DNA of 64,000 nucleotides, from contig NZ_CANMQT010000001.1 in assembly GCF_947500065.1 (NCBI RefSeq), forward strand, positions 1,054,001-1,118,000, in the 5' to 3' direction. The stretch comes from an uncultured Aquimarina sp. GTDB lineage: Bacteria > Bacteroidota > Bacteroidia > Flavobacteriales > Flavobacteriaceae. Of the stretch, positions 26,947-35,943 are shown one piece after another; within the stretch, counting starts at the first letter, position 1; each line of letters opens with the position of its first letter. The notes beneath the pieces are model-generated. The model worked only from the letters and a program-made list of their open reading frames with translations. It did not search any database and was not told the origin of the DNA. A program made the position numbers and the translations under genes.

Positions 26947-26954
26947 GCAAAAAT
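26947..26954 (-). promoter_or_regulatory. hemA: Candidate -7 element for hemA
   Basis: Reads TATTTTTG on the minus strand (TAnnTTTG), 24 nt before the hemA start. No clear -33 TTG was found. Confidence 0.35.
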
Positions 26955-27050
26955 ATCCTACATCCACTCTAAAAAATAACGCTAGAAGTTTTTTAAGTAT
27001 CGAAAAGCGTTGTTTATACCTCCAAATATGCAAAAACGGGTAAAAACACC

Positions 27051-27058
27051 TATTTTTG
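27051..27058 (+). promoter_or_regulatory. Candidate -7 element for the AraC regulator
   Basis: TATTTTTG, a perfect TAnnTTTG match, 65 nt before the start at 27123. No TTG lies at the expected distance, so an activator may be needed. Confidence 0.35.
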
Positions 27059-27122
27059 TAGAAGTCCCAAAGATTGCTATTTTAATTGTTTAGATTTATT
27101 CTAAATAAATACTTTTATAAAC

Positions 27123-28013
27123 ATGGAAATACAACTAAAAAGTAACGCTCCAGGAATTCTGGAAGAAACTATTATTGAAGATGGATTTTACATTCTGAAG
27201 TTTCAAAACGAAACCAATGATATTCAGCGTATTATAAGAGATATTGATAGTAGTTATATTCAGTTTCATTTTTGTGTAAAAGGCACTATGAAATTTAATT
27301 TTAATAATGGAAGTTACGCAATACCCTTACCAGAAAAAAAATCTCTTTTACTCTATAATCCTCAACGAGATTTGCCTATGAACCTAGAAATGGAAAAAGA
27401 TTCATGGTTAGTGTCTCTTTTAATTTCTATTAAAAAGTTTCATTCCTTGTTTTCCAGAGAAGCGGATTATATTCCTTTTCTTGGGGAAGGTAATCGCGAT
27501 AAAAAATATTATACTGATTCTGACATTTCTCCATCTATGGTAGTGGTATTAAACCAAATACTTAGTTATAATTTACATAAGTCTATTAAGCTATTATATT
27601 TTAAAGGTAAATCTTATGAATTATTAAGTCTATATTTTAATAAACCTGAAGATGCCGATATAGATCAATGTCCATTTCTTGTTGATGAAGAAAATGTTCT
27701 TAAAATTAAGCAGGCTAAGGAAATTATTATTTCTAGAATGGCAGAACCTCCTACCCTTCAGGAATTATCAAAAGAAATCGGATTACCGTTAAGTAAGCTT
27801 AAAGATGGGTTTAAACAAATCTATGGGGAACCTGTTTATGCTTTTTTATTCGATTATAAAATGGAAGTCGCTCGCCAACTACTCGCCACGGGAAGTCACA
27901 ACGTTAACGAAGTTGGGTTAAAAGTAGGATATAGCACTGCTAGCCATTTTATAGCAGCTTTTAAGAAGAAATTTGGTACTACTCCCAAAAAATATGTGAT
28001 GAATCTAAGTTAA
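27123..28013 (+). CDS. AraC-family transcriptional regulator next to heme genes
   Basis: 296 aa, cytoplasmic. The N-terminal ~190 residues look like a cupin-type sensing domain. The C-terminal ~200-294 is an AraC/XylS double HTH (PTLQELSKEIGLPLSKLKDGF; VGYSTASHFIAAFKKKFG). It is divergent from hemA across a 199-bp spacer and precedes hemH, so control of heme or iron genes is likely from position. Similarity in layout to siderophore-type PchR regulators is a possibility that I cannot test here. Confidence 0.88.
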   Translation: MEIQLKSNAPGILEETIIEDGFYILKFQNETNDIQRIIRDIDSSYIQFHFCVKGTMKFNFNNGSYAIPLPEKKSLLLYNPQRDLPMNLEMEKDSWLVSLLISIKKFHSLFSREADYIPFLGEGNRDKKYYTDSDISPSMVVVLNQILSYNLHKSIKLLYFKGKSYELLSLYFNKPEDADIDQCPFLVDEENVLKIKQAKEIIISRMAEPPTLQELSKEIGLPLSKLKDGFKQIYGEPVYAFLFDYKMEVARQLLATGSHNVNEVGLKVGYSTASHFIAAFKKKFGTTPKKYVMNLS

Positions 28014-28196
28014 TTAATTATCCCGAGATTCTTTAACAGGAATTCCTTCTCCTTTTTGTAGAGAAACTATAGAATCATACATTCCTCTATCACCCTCATC
28101 TGAATCTGCAAACACCGACACAAACTCGAAATGTTCCAATAATTCTAAGATAAAGGGTAGTTTATCATTTTCGACGTCAACAATAATACGTTTCAT
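28014..28196 (-). CDS. Conserved small protein, 60 aa
   Basis: The sequence MKRIIVDVENDKLPFILELL is followed by a short acidic stretch and ends SRDN. It is predicted beta-alpha and soluble. It abuts the AraC gene tail to tail with no spacer. The shape (KLPFILELLEHFEF) is like small Bacteroidetes proteins found near toxin-antitoxin or helicase genes, but no partner gene is adjacent. Its function is unknown. I accept it as coding for its composition and its exact packing with the neighbour. Confidence 0.6.
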   Translation of the reverse strand: MKRIIVDVENDKLPFILELLEHFEFVSVFADSDEGDRGMYDSIVSLQKGEGIPVKESRDN

Positions 28197-28434
28197 TTCA
28201 ATGCTTTTTTGATCTTATAAAAATAAGGAAATATTACGTGGGAAATCCTAGTTTCTAATATTTTAACTTGGACATAAGATTTCTTTATATTTAATAATAG
28301 TGTACAACTTACACACAGATTCTATATTTCATTTCATCATCCAATCTCTGATTATGGTATCAATAAGTCTTATTATAATTTTATGATCTATCCATAGAAT
28401 AGTTTGTATTTTTACCCTTCGAAAAAGAAAAACT

Positions 28435-29472
28435 ATGAGTAAAGGTGTACTTCTTGTCAACTTAGGATCTCCTGATAGTACGGATCCAAAAGACGTAAAG
28501 AAATATCTTGGCGAATTTTTAATGGATCCTAGGGTCATAGATGTTCCGTTATGGGCAAGAACATTGTTAGTAAAAGGAATTATCCTGAACACAAGACCAA
28601 AACAGTCCGCCGCCGCTTACAAAAAAATATGGTGGGAAGAAGGTTCTCCTTTAATTGTTCTTTCAGAAAGATTACAGAAAAAAGTCGCAGAACGAACTCC
28701 TATACCTGTTGGATTAGCGATGCGATATGGGTCTTTGAACATCAAAAAAGGATTACAAGAGTTGCATGAAAAAGGGGTTCAGGAAGTACTGATTATTCCG
28801 CTTTATCCCCAGTTTGCTATGGCAACTACGGAAACAATTTTAGTACTTGCAGAAGAATTACGGGTAGCCCATTTTCCTCATATGATTTTTACTGATATCC
28901 CTGCTTTTTATAATAAACCGGCATATATCGATGTCTTATCCAAAAGCATTTCTGAAAAAATTAATGACCTAGATTATGAGCACCTATTATTCTCATATCA
29001 TGGTGTTCCCGAAAGACATATTCGCAAAAGCGATATTAGTAACGGAAACTGTAAAATGGATGGCAAATGTTGTTTCAAAAAAGGATCAGAACAACACGAA
29101 TTCTGCTATCGCCATCAATGTGAAATGACCACAGTACAGGTGGCTAAAAAATTAGGGCTTAAAAACGGAACCTACTCCACTTCGTTTCAATCCAGATTAG
29201 GATTTGATCCTTGGTTACAACCTTATACGGATAGAACCATCGAAAGAATGGGTAAAGAAGGCATTAAAAAAATGGCAATTGTTACCCCTGCTTTTGTATC
29301 TGATTGTCTAGAAACTCTAGAAGAAATTGCCATGGAAGGAGAGGAAATTTTTCACGAAGTTGGAGGGAAAGAATTTACCACAATTCCTTGTCTTAATGAT
29401 CGGGATGACTGGGCAGATGTTATAGGAAATTGGGTAAATGAGTGGGTAGAAGCTAAAACACCTGTTCAATAA
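28435..29472 (+). CDS. hemH: Ferrochelatase HemH
   Basis: 345 aa. HemH inserts Fe2+ into protoporphyrin IX. It shows the N-terminal GVLLVNLGSPDS, PLYPQFAMATTET, catalytic His189 in FSYHGVPERHI, and the SDCLETLEEIA block carrying the conserved acidic residue. A Cys-rich segment (NCKMDGKCCFKKG...CYRHQCE, ~203-232) is in the middle of the protein, as in other Bacteroidetes/Gram-negative forms. Its stop overlaps the start of the MATE gene by one base. Confidence 0.97.
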   Translation: MSKGVLLVNLGSPDSTDPKDVKKYLGEFLMDPRVIDVPLWARTLLVKGIILNTRPKQSAAAYKKIWWEEGSPLIVLSERLQKKVAERTPIPVGLAMRYGSLNIKKGLQELHEKGVQEVLIIPLYPQFAMATTETILVLAEELRVAHFPHMIFTDIPAFYNKPAYIDVLSKSISEKINDLDYEHLLFSYHGVPERHIRKSDISNGNCKMDGKCCFKKGSEQHEFCYRHQCEMTTVQVAKKLGLKNGTYSTSFQSRLGFDPWLQPYTDRTIERMGKEGIKKMAIVTPAFVSDCLETLEEIAMEGEEIFHEVGGKEFTTIPCLNDRDDWADVIGNWVNEWVEAKTPVQ

Positions 29473-30860
29473 TGGCAAAAATAAGCTCTGAAGCTTTAGG
29501 AACACAACCAATCGGAAAACTACTAATACAGCAGGCAGTTCCAGCCTCTATAGGGATATTGGTGATGTCCTTAAATATGATTGTTGATACCGCTTTCTTA
29601 GGAAACTGGATAGGTGGACTAGCAATTTCTGCAGTACAAGTAGTAGTTCCATTCACTTTTTTTATAGCAGCAATAGGTTTAGCTATAGGTATCGGCGGTA
29701 GTTCTGTATTATCAAGAGCGTTGGGCTCTGGAGACCATGACAAGGCATTGAGGGTTTTTGGAAATCAAACAACACTTACTTTTTTAATTTCTGGTTCATT
29801 AGCCCTAGTTGGATTACTTTTTGAAGATTATTTCATTGGTTTTCTGGGAGCAGAAGACTCTTTTAAAGACTATGCTCTTACTTATTACAGAATAGTTCTT
29901 TATGGTATCGTAATGTTATCCATGTGTATGATGGGTAATAATGTTATACGCGCAGAAGGCAAACCAAAATTTGCAATGGTAGCTATGATATTACCTGCTA
30001 TTGGTAATATTTTTCTAGACTATCTTCTAATTAACGTGATGGGATATGGCATGGAAGGAGCAGCGTGGGCTACCTTTATTAGCTACGCCATTTGCTTCGG
30101 GTTTATTGTATGGTTTTTTATTGCTAAAAGTGAACTCCGACTGAATTTGGAATGTATTAAACTAAAAAAGAAAATTGTAAATGAAATAAGTGGTTTAAGC
30201 TTTGTTACTTTAGCAAGACAAGGAACTATTGCTGTACTCGGAATTCTATTAAACAATGTGTTAGGTAACTACGGTGATGAATTAGACATAGCATCATACG
30301 GAATTATAAGAACAGTACTCATGTTTGCTTTGTTTCCGGTAATTGGGGTTAACCAAGGATTTATGCCTATTGCAGGTTATAATTATGGAGCCAAAAAATT
30401 TCAACGAGTACGAGAATCCATTAATACTTCTATCACATACGGAGGGATATTAGCAATTTTAATATTCACTATTATCATGGTTTTTCCTCAAGAGTTTATT
30501 TCCATTTTTGTAAGTACTAAAGAATCACTGGATCCTGAAACGCTGGCTAATAATAAAGAAATCCTCAGACGAACACCATCCGCATTACGTATTGTATTTT
30601 TTGCCACTCCTGTAATCATAGTACAACTTATAGGATCTGCATATTTTCAATCTATAGGGAAAGTAATACCCGCATTATTACTAAGTCTAACCAAACAAGG
30701 CTTCTTTTTAATTCCGCTTATATTACTGTTACCTCCATTTCTTGGAGTTTTAGGAGTTTGGATTGCATTTCCGATTGCAGATGTACTTTCCACAATTCTA
30801 ACTGGATATTACCTAAATAGAGAAGTAAGAAAAACGTTAGCACTTCCTAAAACTACTTAG
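29472..30860 (+). CDS. MATE-family multidrug/Na+ antiporter
   Basis: 462 aa with about twelve membrane helices. The N-terminal half begins with PIGKLLIQQAVPASIGILVMS, and GIGGSSVLSRALGSGD and the MGNNVIRAEGKPKFAM block are typical of the MATE NorM/DinF-like group. The second half carries GVNQGFMPIAGYNYGAKKF. It is translationally coupled to hemH. Export of porphyrin or drugs is a positional inference only. Confidence 0.93.
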   Translation: MAKISSEALGTQPIGKLLIQQAVPASIGILVMSLNMIVDTAFLGNWIGGLAISAVQVVVPFTFFIAAIGLAIGIGGSSVLSRALGSGDHDKALRVFGNQTTLTFLISGSLALVGLLFEDYFIGFLGAEDSFKDYALTYYRIVLYGIVMLSMCMMGNNVIRAEGKPKFAMVAMILPAIGNIFLDYLLINVMGYGMEGAAWATFISYAICFGFIVWFFIAKSELRLNLECIKLKKKIVNEISGLSFVTLARQGTIAVLGILLNNVLGNYGDELDIASYGIIRTVLMFALFPVIGVNQGFMPIAGYNYGAKKFQRVRESINTSITYGGILAILIFTIIMVFPQEFISIFVSTKESLDPETLANNKEILRRTPSALRIVFFATPVIIVQLIGSAYFQSIGKVIPALLLSLTKQGFFLIPLILLLPPFLGVLGVWIAFPIADVLSTILTGYYLNREVRKTLALPKTT

Positions 30861-31026
30861 TGAACTTCTATAAGTAATAAGTTGAAAACAGAAGTATTAA
30901 AAATAACTAAGGTTAAATTTACGTGAAAATCTTTCTCAATAGCCATTTATTCCAGATTTTAGTAGGCCATCAAATCTACACTATGAATTTTTACCTCGTT
31001 AGGGTGTAAACTATAAACTCAACTAA

Positions 31027-34000
31027 ATGTACTCAAGAATTTTTAAACTCACACTGATTGCCTTTCTTATGATCGGCAATTTTTCATCATTAAACGCGCA
31101 AACATATAATGAGGAGCTATACGATGCGTTAGAATATCGATTAGTTGGTCCTTTTAGAGGTGGCAGAAGTGCTGCGGTAACGGGAGTTCCCGGAAAACCT
31201 AATCTTTTCTACTTTGGTGCTACTGGTGGTGGAGTATGGAAAACGACGGATGGCGGTCGTACTTGGGAAAACATATCTGATGGATTCTTCGGTGGATCAG
31301 TTGGTTCTATTTCTGTTTCTAAAAGCGATCCAAATGTAATTTATGTTGGTGGTGGTGAAAAAACACTTCGTGGTAATGTATCTTCTGGATATGGAGTATG
31401 GAAAAGTGTTGATGCCGGAAAAACCTGGGTTAAATCCGGTCTACCGAAAAGTAGACATATTCCAAGAATAGCAATACATCCAACCAACCCTGATATTGTA
31501 TATGCTGGTGTTTTAGGAAACATCTATAAACCCACTCAAGATCGTGGGGTTTACAAAAGTATTGATGGAGGAAAAACTTGGAACAAAGTATTATTTGCCA
31601 ATCAGGATGCCGGAGCAGTTGATCTTACGCTAGATCCTAATAATCCTCGGATTTTATACGCATCTACCTGGAATGCCCGAAGAACACCCTATAGTCTAAG
31701 CTCAGGAGGAAATGGTTCTGCTTTATGGAAAAGTGCAGATAGTGGAGAAACCTGGAAAGAAATCTCAAAGAATAAAGGATTCGCAAAAGATACCTTAGGA
31801 ATTATGGGAGTAACAGTTTCTCCTTTAAATAGTGAAAGAGTGTGGGCGATTGTAGAGAATAAAGAAAAAGGTGGTGTTTATAGAAGTGATGATGGTGGTG
31901 AAACCTGGAATCTTTTAAATAGTGATCGAAGTCTTCGTCAGCGTGCTTGGTATTACACCCGTATTTATGCCGATCCGAGTGATAAAGATGTGGTGTATGT
32001 AGTAAATGTATCCTATCATAAAAGTAAGGATGGAGGAAAAAACTTTAGCAGTTTCAGAGCTCCTCATGGGGATCATCATGATCTTTGGATTGCTCCTGAA
32101 AATCCAAAACGTATGATTATGGGTGATGATGGTGGTGCACAAATCACCTATGATGGAGGAGAAACCTGGAGTACCTATCATAATCAACCTACTTCTCAAT
32201 TTTATCGTGTAACCACGGATAACAGTTTCCCTTATAGAATTTATGCGGCTCAACAAGATAATTCTACTATTAGAATCAATCACAGAAGTACTGGGAGATC
32301 TATATCTGAAGACGACTGGGAATCTACCGCTGGTGGAGAATCAGCACATATTGCTATAGACCCGAAAGATAATGACATTGTGTACGGAGGTAGTTACGAT
32401 GGTTTCTTAACAAGAGTAAATCACAAGACAGAAACCGTAAGATCAATTAGTGTTTGGCCTGATAATCCAATGGGACATGGTGCTGAAGATATGAAATATC
32501 GTTTTCAATGGAATTTCCCTATCATGTTTTCTAAACACAATCCTAATAGACTTTATACATTTTCTAATCAAGTTCACGTAACTGAAAATGAAGGTCAAAG
32601 TTGGGACGTAATTAGCCCAGATCTAACCAGAAATGACCCTAATAAACTAAAATCTTCAGGAGGTCCAATTACTCAAGACAATACTTCCGTAGAATATTAC
32701 TGTACAATTTTTGCTGCTGCAGAAAGTCCTCTTAAAGAAGATATATTATGGACAGGAAGTGATGATGGATTAGTTCATATAAGTCAAGACGGTGGAAAAA
32801 ACTGGAGCAATGTAACTCCTAAAGGAATGCCAGAATGGATGATGATTAATAGTATAGAGCCTAGTAGTTTTGATGAAGGCACTTGCTATATTGCAGGAAC
32901 TCGCTATAAATCTGGTGATTTTGCTCCATATTTATACAAAACTACTAATTACGGTCAGTCCTGGACAAAAATCACTGCAGGAATCAATAATGAGCATTTT
33001 ACTCGTGTACTTCGTGCAGATCCAAAACGAAAAGGATTGTTATATGCCGGCACCGAAACAGGAATGTATATTTCATTTGATGATGGTTCAAATTGGAAAC
33101 CATTTCAATTGAATCTTCCTATTGTCCCTATTACAGATCTGGCTATAAAAGACAATAATTTAATAGTTGCAACCCAAGGAAGAAGCCTTTGGATTATTGA
33201 TGATCTTACAGTTATTCATCAATTAAATAGTAAAATATCAACTCAGAATAATGTGCTGTTTAAACCAAAAGATACCTATAGAATGAGTGGTGGTAGTCGA
33301 AAAGGTTCTAAAACTGAAGGAACTAATCATCCCAGTGGAGTAATTACGTATTTCAACCTTAAAAACTTTGACAAGAAAAAAGATACTATTTCACTTACTT
33401 ATTTTAATACAAAAGGAGATACTATTAAATCATATAGCACCAGTGCAAAGGAGAAAAAAGATCAGTTAGTTGATTTGAAAAAAGGAGCAAACCAATTTAA
33501 CTGGAATATGCGTGGTGATGGTGCAGAAAAACTAAAAGGAATGATTTTATGGTGGGCGAACCTTAATGGTCCTAAAGCAGTTCCAGGAACCTACAACGTG
33601 AGTCTAAATGTAAACGGAACAGCAATTTCACAACCATTTACGATACTTGCTGATCCAAGAGCAGAAGCTACTTCGCAACAAATGCAACAGCAATTTGATT
33701 TTATTACTAGTGTAAACAAAACAGTAGATAAGGCACATCAATCCATCAAAAAAATCAGAAAAATCAATGCACAATTAAAATCCTTCTCAACCCAGTATAA
33801 AGATGATGAGAAAACCAAGGATTTAGTTGTAAAAGCTAAAGATCTCCAGAAACAATTTGGTGAAATTGAAAAAGCATTGTATCAAACTAAAAACCGAAGT
33901 GGTCAGGATCCTTTAAATTTTCCTATAAAATTGACGAATAAACTCGGACATTTAAATTCATTGGTAGGGATGGGAGATTTTGGACCAACAGTACAAGATA

Positions 34001-34137
34001 TTGCAGTAAAAAATGAATTGACACAACAAATCAATGAACAACTTACAGCTTTTGACAAATTAATTTCTGAGGAAATAAAAAGCTTTAATGCAGAATTCAA
34101 TACCTTGCAACTTAATTATCTTTTTGTAGAAGAATAA
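31027..34137 (+). CDS. Exported BNR/VPS10-type beta-propeller protein
   Basis: 1036 aa with a signal peptide (~1-24, ending LNAQ). At least five Asp-box/BNR repeats (TTDGGRTWENI, SVDAGKTWVKS, SIDGGKTWNKV, SDDGGETWNLL and ISQDGGKNWSN) span ~70-720 as a sortilin-like propeller. A beta segment follows (~760-890), then a charged helical tail. It resembles the family annotated as glycosyl hydrolase or VPS10 domain protein, but no catalytic residues can be assigned. No T9SS C-terminal domain is present. It is single and followed by REP-like repeats at 34139. Confidence 0.85.
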   Translation: MYSRIFKLTLIAFLMIGNFSSLNAQTYNEELYDALEYRLVGPFRGGRSAAVTGVPGKPNLFYFGATGGGVWKTTDGGRTWENISDGFFGGSVGSISVSKSDPNVIYVGGGEKTLRGNVSSGYGVWKSVDAGKTWVKSGLPKSRHIPRIAIHPTNPDIVYAGVLGNIYKPTQDRGVYKSIDGGKTWNKVLFANQDAGAVDLTLDPNNPRILYASTWNARRTPYSLSSGGNGSALWKSADSGETWKEISKNKGFAKDTLGIMGVTVSPLNSERVWAIVENKEKGGVYRSDDGGETWNLLNSDRSLRQRAWYYTRIYADPSDKDVVYVVNVSYHKSKDGGKNFSSFRAPHGDHHDLWIAPENPKRMIMGDDGGAQITYDGGETWSTYHNQPTSQFYRVTTDNSFPYRIYAAQQDNSTIRINHRSTGRSISEDDWESTAGGESAHIAIDPKDNDIVYGGSYDGFLTRVNHKTETVRSISVWPDNPMGHGAEDMKYRFQWNFPIMFSKHNPNRLYTFSNQVHVTENEGQSWDVISPDLTRNDPNKLKSSGGPITQDNTSVEYYCTIFAAAESPLKEDILWTGSDDGLVHISQDGGKNWSNVTPKGMPEWMMINSIEPSSFDEGTCYIAGTRYKSGDFAPYLYKTTNYGQSWTKITAGINNEHFTRVLRADPKRKGLLYAGTETGMYISFDDGSNWKPFQLNLPIVPITDLAIKDNNLIVATQGRSLWIIDDLTVIHQLNSKISTQNNVLFKPKDTYRMSGGSRKGSKTEGTNHPSGVITYFNLKNFDKKKDTISLTYFNTKGDTIKSYSTSAKEKKDQLVDLKKGANQFNWNMRGDGAEKLKGMILWWANLNGPKAVPGTYNVSLNVNGTAISQPFTILADPRAEATSQQMQQQFDFITSVNKTVDKAHQSIKKIRKINAQLKSFSTQYKDDEKTKDLVVKAKDLQKQFGEIEKALYQTKNRSGQDPLNFPIKLTNKLGHLNSLVGMGDFGPTVQDIAVKNELTQQINEQLTAFDKLISEEIKSFNAEFNTLQLNYLFVEE

Positions 34138-34138
34138 C

Positions 34139-34163
34139 CTCTCAAGTTCGCTCGAGGTGACAG
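34139..34163 (+). repeat. REP-like palindrome, family D, copy 1
   Basis: CTCTCAAGTTCGCTCGAGGTGACAG directly after the stop of the BNR gene. It is an inverted partner of 34207-34231 with several mismatches, so the two could form one long hairpin (terminator-like). Confidence 0.65.
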
Positions 34164-34206
34164 CAGTAAATTTTGTGTTACTTTTTTTAATGAAATTTTA
34201 TCAATT

Positions 34207-34233
34207 CTGTCATCTCGAGCGGAGTCGAGAGAT
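34207..34233 (-). repeat. REP-like palindrome, family D, copy 2
   Basis: Contains CTCGAGCGGAGTCGAGAG (34214-34231), the exact reverse complement of 34555-34572. Its last base is 11 nt from the ATG of the GIY-YIG gene. Confidence 0.7.
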
Positions 34234-34244
34234 AACCAAAACCA

Positions 34245-34586
34245 ATGAAATTCTATTATGTTTATATAGTTGAGTGTTCAGACAAATCTCTTTATGTAGG
34301 GTTAACTAATAATATAGATAGGAGGATTAAAGAACATAATTTCGGATTGAATGATAATTCATATACCTCAAATAGAAGACCCGTTAATTTAATCTTTTGT
34401 CAAGAATTTATTCAATTTCGACAAGCTGAAGAATTTGAGAAAAAGATTAAGAAATGGAGTAGGAAGAAAAAACTTGCTTTAGCTAGTAATGATTTTGACT
34501 TATTAAAACTACATTCGAAATGTAAAAATGAAACTCATTCTATAAATCATGTGCCTCTCGACTCCGCTCGAGGTGACGGTACATGA
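34245..34586 (+). CDS. Single-domain GIY-YIG nuclease flanked by REP-like repeats
   Basis: 113 aa. The GIY-YIG core covers ~1-85: YYVYIVECSD and LYVGLTNNIDRRIKEH supply the paired Tyr/Gly strands and catalytic Arg, with a Glu (EFEKKIKKWSRKKK) further on. It is of the UPF0213/YhbQ single-domain type. The last ~11 residues (VPLDSARGDGT) and the stop are contributed by a family-D palindrome (34555-34580). An inverted copy lies 11 nt before the start, so the whole gene sits between an 18-bp perfect inverted repeat. This arrangement looks like a repeat-associated nuclease unit, analogous to RAYT-REP elements but with a different nuclease fold. Confidence 0.88.
   Translation: MKFYYVYIVECSDKSLYVGLTNNIDRRIKEHNFGLNDNSYTSNRRPVNLIFCQEFIQFRQAEEFEKKIKKWSRKKKLALASNDFDLLKLHSKCKNETHSINHVPLDSARGDGT
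34555..34580 (+). repeat. REP-like palindrome, family D, copy 3, forming the GIY-YIG 3' end
   Basis: CTCTCGACTCCGCTCGAG then GTGACGGT, coding in frame for the C-terminus of the nuclease. It is the inverted partner of copy 2 (34214-34231, 18/18 matches). Confidence 0.7.
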
Positions 34587-34661
34587 ATATTTCCTACTTT
34601 TGAACTTAATATTTAGCAATTCAACGCCTTTCGAAAAAGAAAAATAGTAGAAAAACAAATA

Positions 34662-35213
34662 ATGCAAGAATACTATAACTATATAAAAGCCCTGCACCTC
34701 ATCTTTGTGATTACTTGGTTTGCAGGGCTCTTTTATATCCCGAGATTATTTATCTATCAGATCGAAGCCTTTCAGAAACCTTCTCCTGACAAAGAAATAT
34801 TAAGTGATCAACTAAAATTAATGGCCAAGCGTCTCTGGTTTATCATTACCTGGCCATCTGCAATATTAGCAACAACCTTTGCTATTTGTCTGTTAATTTT
34901 AAGACCTATGTTACTAGAACTGCCGTGGATGCAGGTAAAACTAGGATTTGTCGTTTTACTTTTTATCTATCATTTAAAAAGTCATCAGATATATAAACAG
35001 CTTCAGATTGGTGTGGTTAAATGGACTTCTAACCAAATGAGGTTATGGAATGAAGGTACTACCATCATTCTTTTTTCCGTTATATTTTTGGTAATCGTTC
35101 GGGATGCTGTTAATTGGATTTATGGAGTTATCGGGATTCTTTTGCTTGCCGTTCTGTTAATGCTTGGCATTAAGTTTTACAAAAGAATTAGAGATAAAAA
35201 TCCGAATGCATAA
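34662..35213 (+). CDS. hemJ: HemJ-type protoporphyrinogen IX oxidase
   Basis: 183 aa with four hydrophobic helices. The N-terminal KALHLIFVITWFAGLFYIPR block carries the conserved His12, and QVKLGFVVLL carries Lys93; both correspond to the conserved His/Lys of the HemJ (formerly UPF0093/CopD-like) family. HemJ oxidises protoporphyrinogen IX to protoporphyrin IX in the membrane, filling the gap between HemF and HemH, which are both encoded nearby. It is 21 nt upstream of a GNAT gene. The alternative label, CopD family, reflects fold only. Confidence 0.88.
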   Translation: MQEYYNYIKALHLIFVITWFAGLFYIPRLFIYQIEAFQKPSPDKEILSDQLKLMAKRLWFIITWPSAILATTFAICLLILRPMLLELPWMQVKLGFVVLLFIYHLKSHQIYKQLQIGVVKWTSNQMRLWNEGTTIILFSVIFLVIVRDAVNWIYGVIGILLLAVLLMLGIKFYKRIRDKNPNA

Positions 35214-35234
35214 CCTAAAAATTGTATTTCAACA

Positions 35235-35789
35235 TTGAGCTTCTTCCCAAAAACATATACAACCAAAAACAATCAGAGTATCACCATCCGACAAGCGGTG
35301 TCTGATGATGCTGAAGAATTATTAAAGCTTAAACTAGAATATCTAAAGGATACGGAAACCCTACCTTTATTTGAAAATGAATATCCCAACGATATTGATC
35401 AAGAAAGAGATATGATCGAACGATTTCAATCAGAAAATAATAGTGTTTTATTACTTGCAGTTTCTGAAGATGCTATCATAGGAAATATCGATCTCTCCGG
35501 AAGCTGGAGAAAAAAGATGCAACACACCGCAGTTATCGGCATGGGAGTTCACACACAATGGCAAAATCAAGGGATAGGAACGTTATTACTTCAAAATGTT
35601 TTAGATTGGGCGCAAGAAAATCAAATTTTAAAAACAATTTGGCTAGAAGTATATGCTAGTAACACCTCAGGAATTGCTTTATATAAAAAGATGAACTTTA
35701 AAAAATCTGGTGTAATTCCCAATTTCTTTATCGAAAAAGGAATGTTTGTTGATAAAATAATTATGTCCAGAGAAGTTTTCATCGGTTAA
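35235..35789 (+). CDS. GNAT-family N-acetyltransferase
   Basis: 184 aa from a TTG start; no ATG occurs before residue ~60, so a non-ATG start is needed. The acetyl-CoA loop is QNQGIGTLLL (~111-120), preceded by the VIGMGVHTQW strand and followed by LYKKMNFKKSG, typical of RimI/RimL-like GNAT enzymes. Substrates could be an amino group on protein, antibiotic or metabolite. It follows hemJ closely and is probably co-transcribed with it. Confidence 0.85.
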   Translation: MSFFPKTYTTKNNQSITIRQAVSDDAEELLKLKLEYLKDTETLPLFENEYPNDIDQERDMIERFQSENNSVLLLAVSEDAIIGNIDLSGSWRKKMQHTAVIGMGVHTQWQNQGIGTLLLQNVLDWAQENQILKTIWLEVYASNTSGIALYKKMNFKKSGVIPNFFIEKGMFVDKIIMSREVFIG

Positions 35790-35943
35790 AAATAGGTTTG
35801 AAAATAGGTTTTGACGTAAGCCGGAATTCAAATAACTACACATTTTTAATGTGATTCCCTTGATCCTTCGGTATTCGTAATTCTGCATTCGTAATTAGTT
35901 TGTATCTTCGTGTAATTTTTTAAACGAGTATTGATATAAGCAT

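Noticed and set aside
28014..28196. Antitoxin of a toxin-antitoxin pair
   Set aside because: No small toxin-like gene is adjacent. The neighbours are an AraC regulator and hemH.
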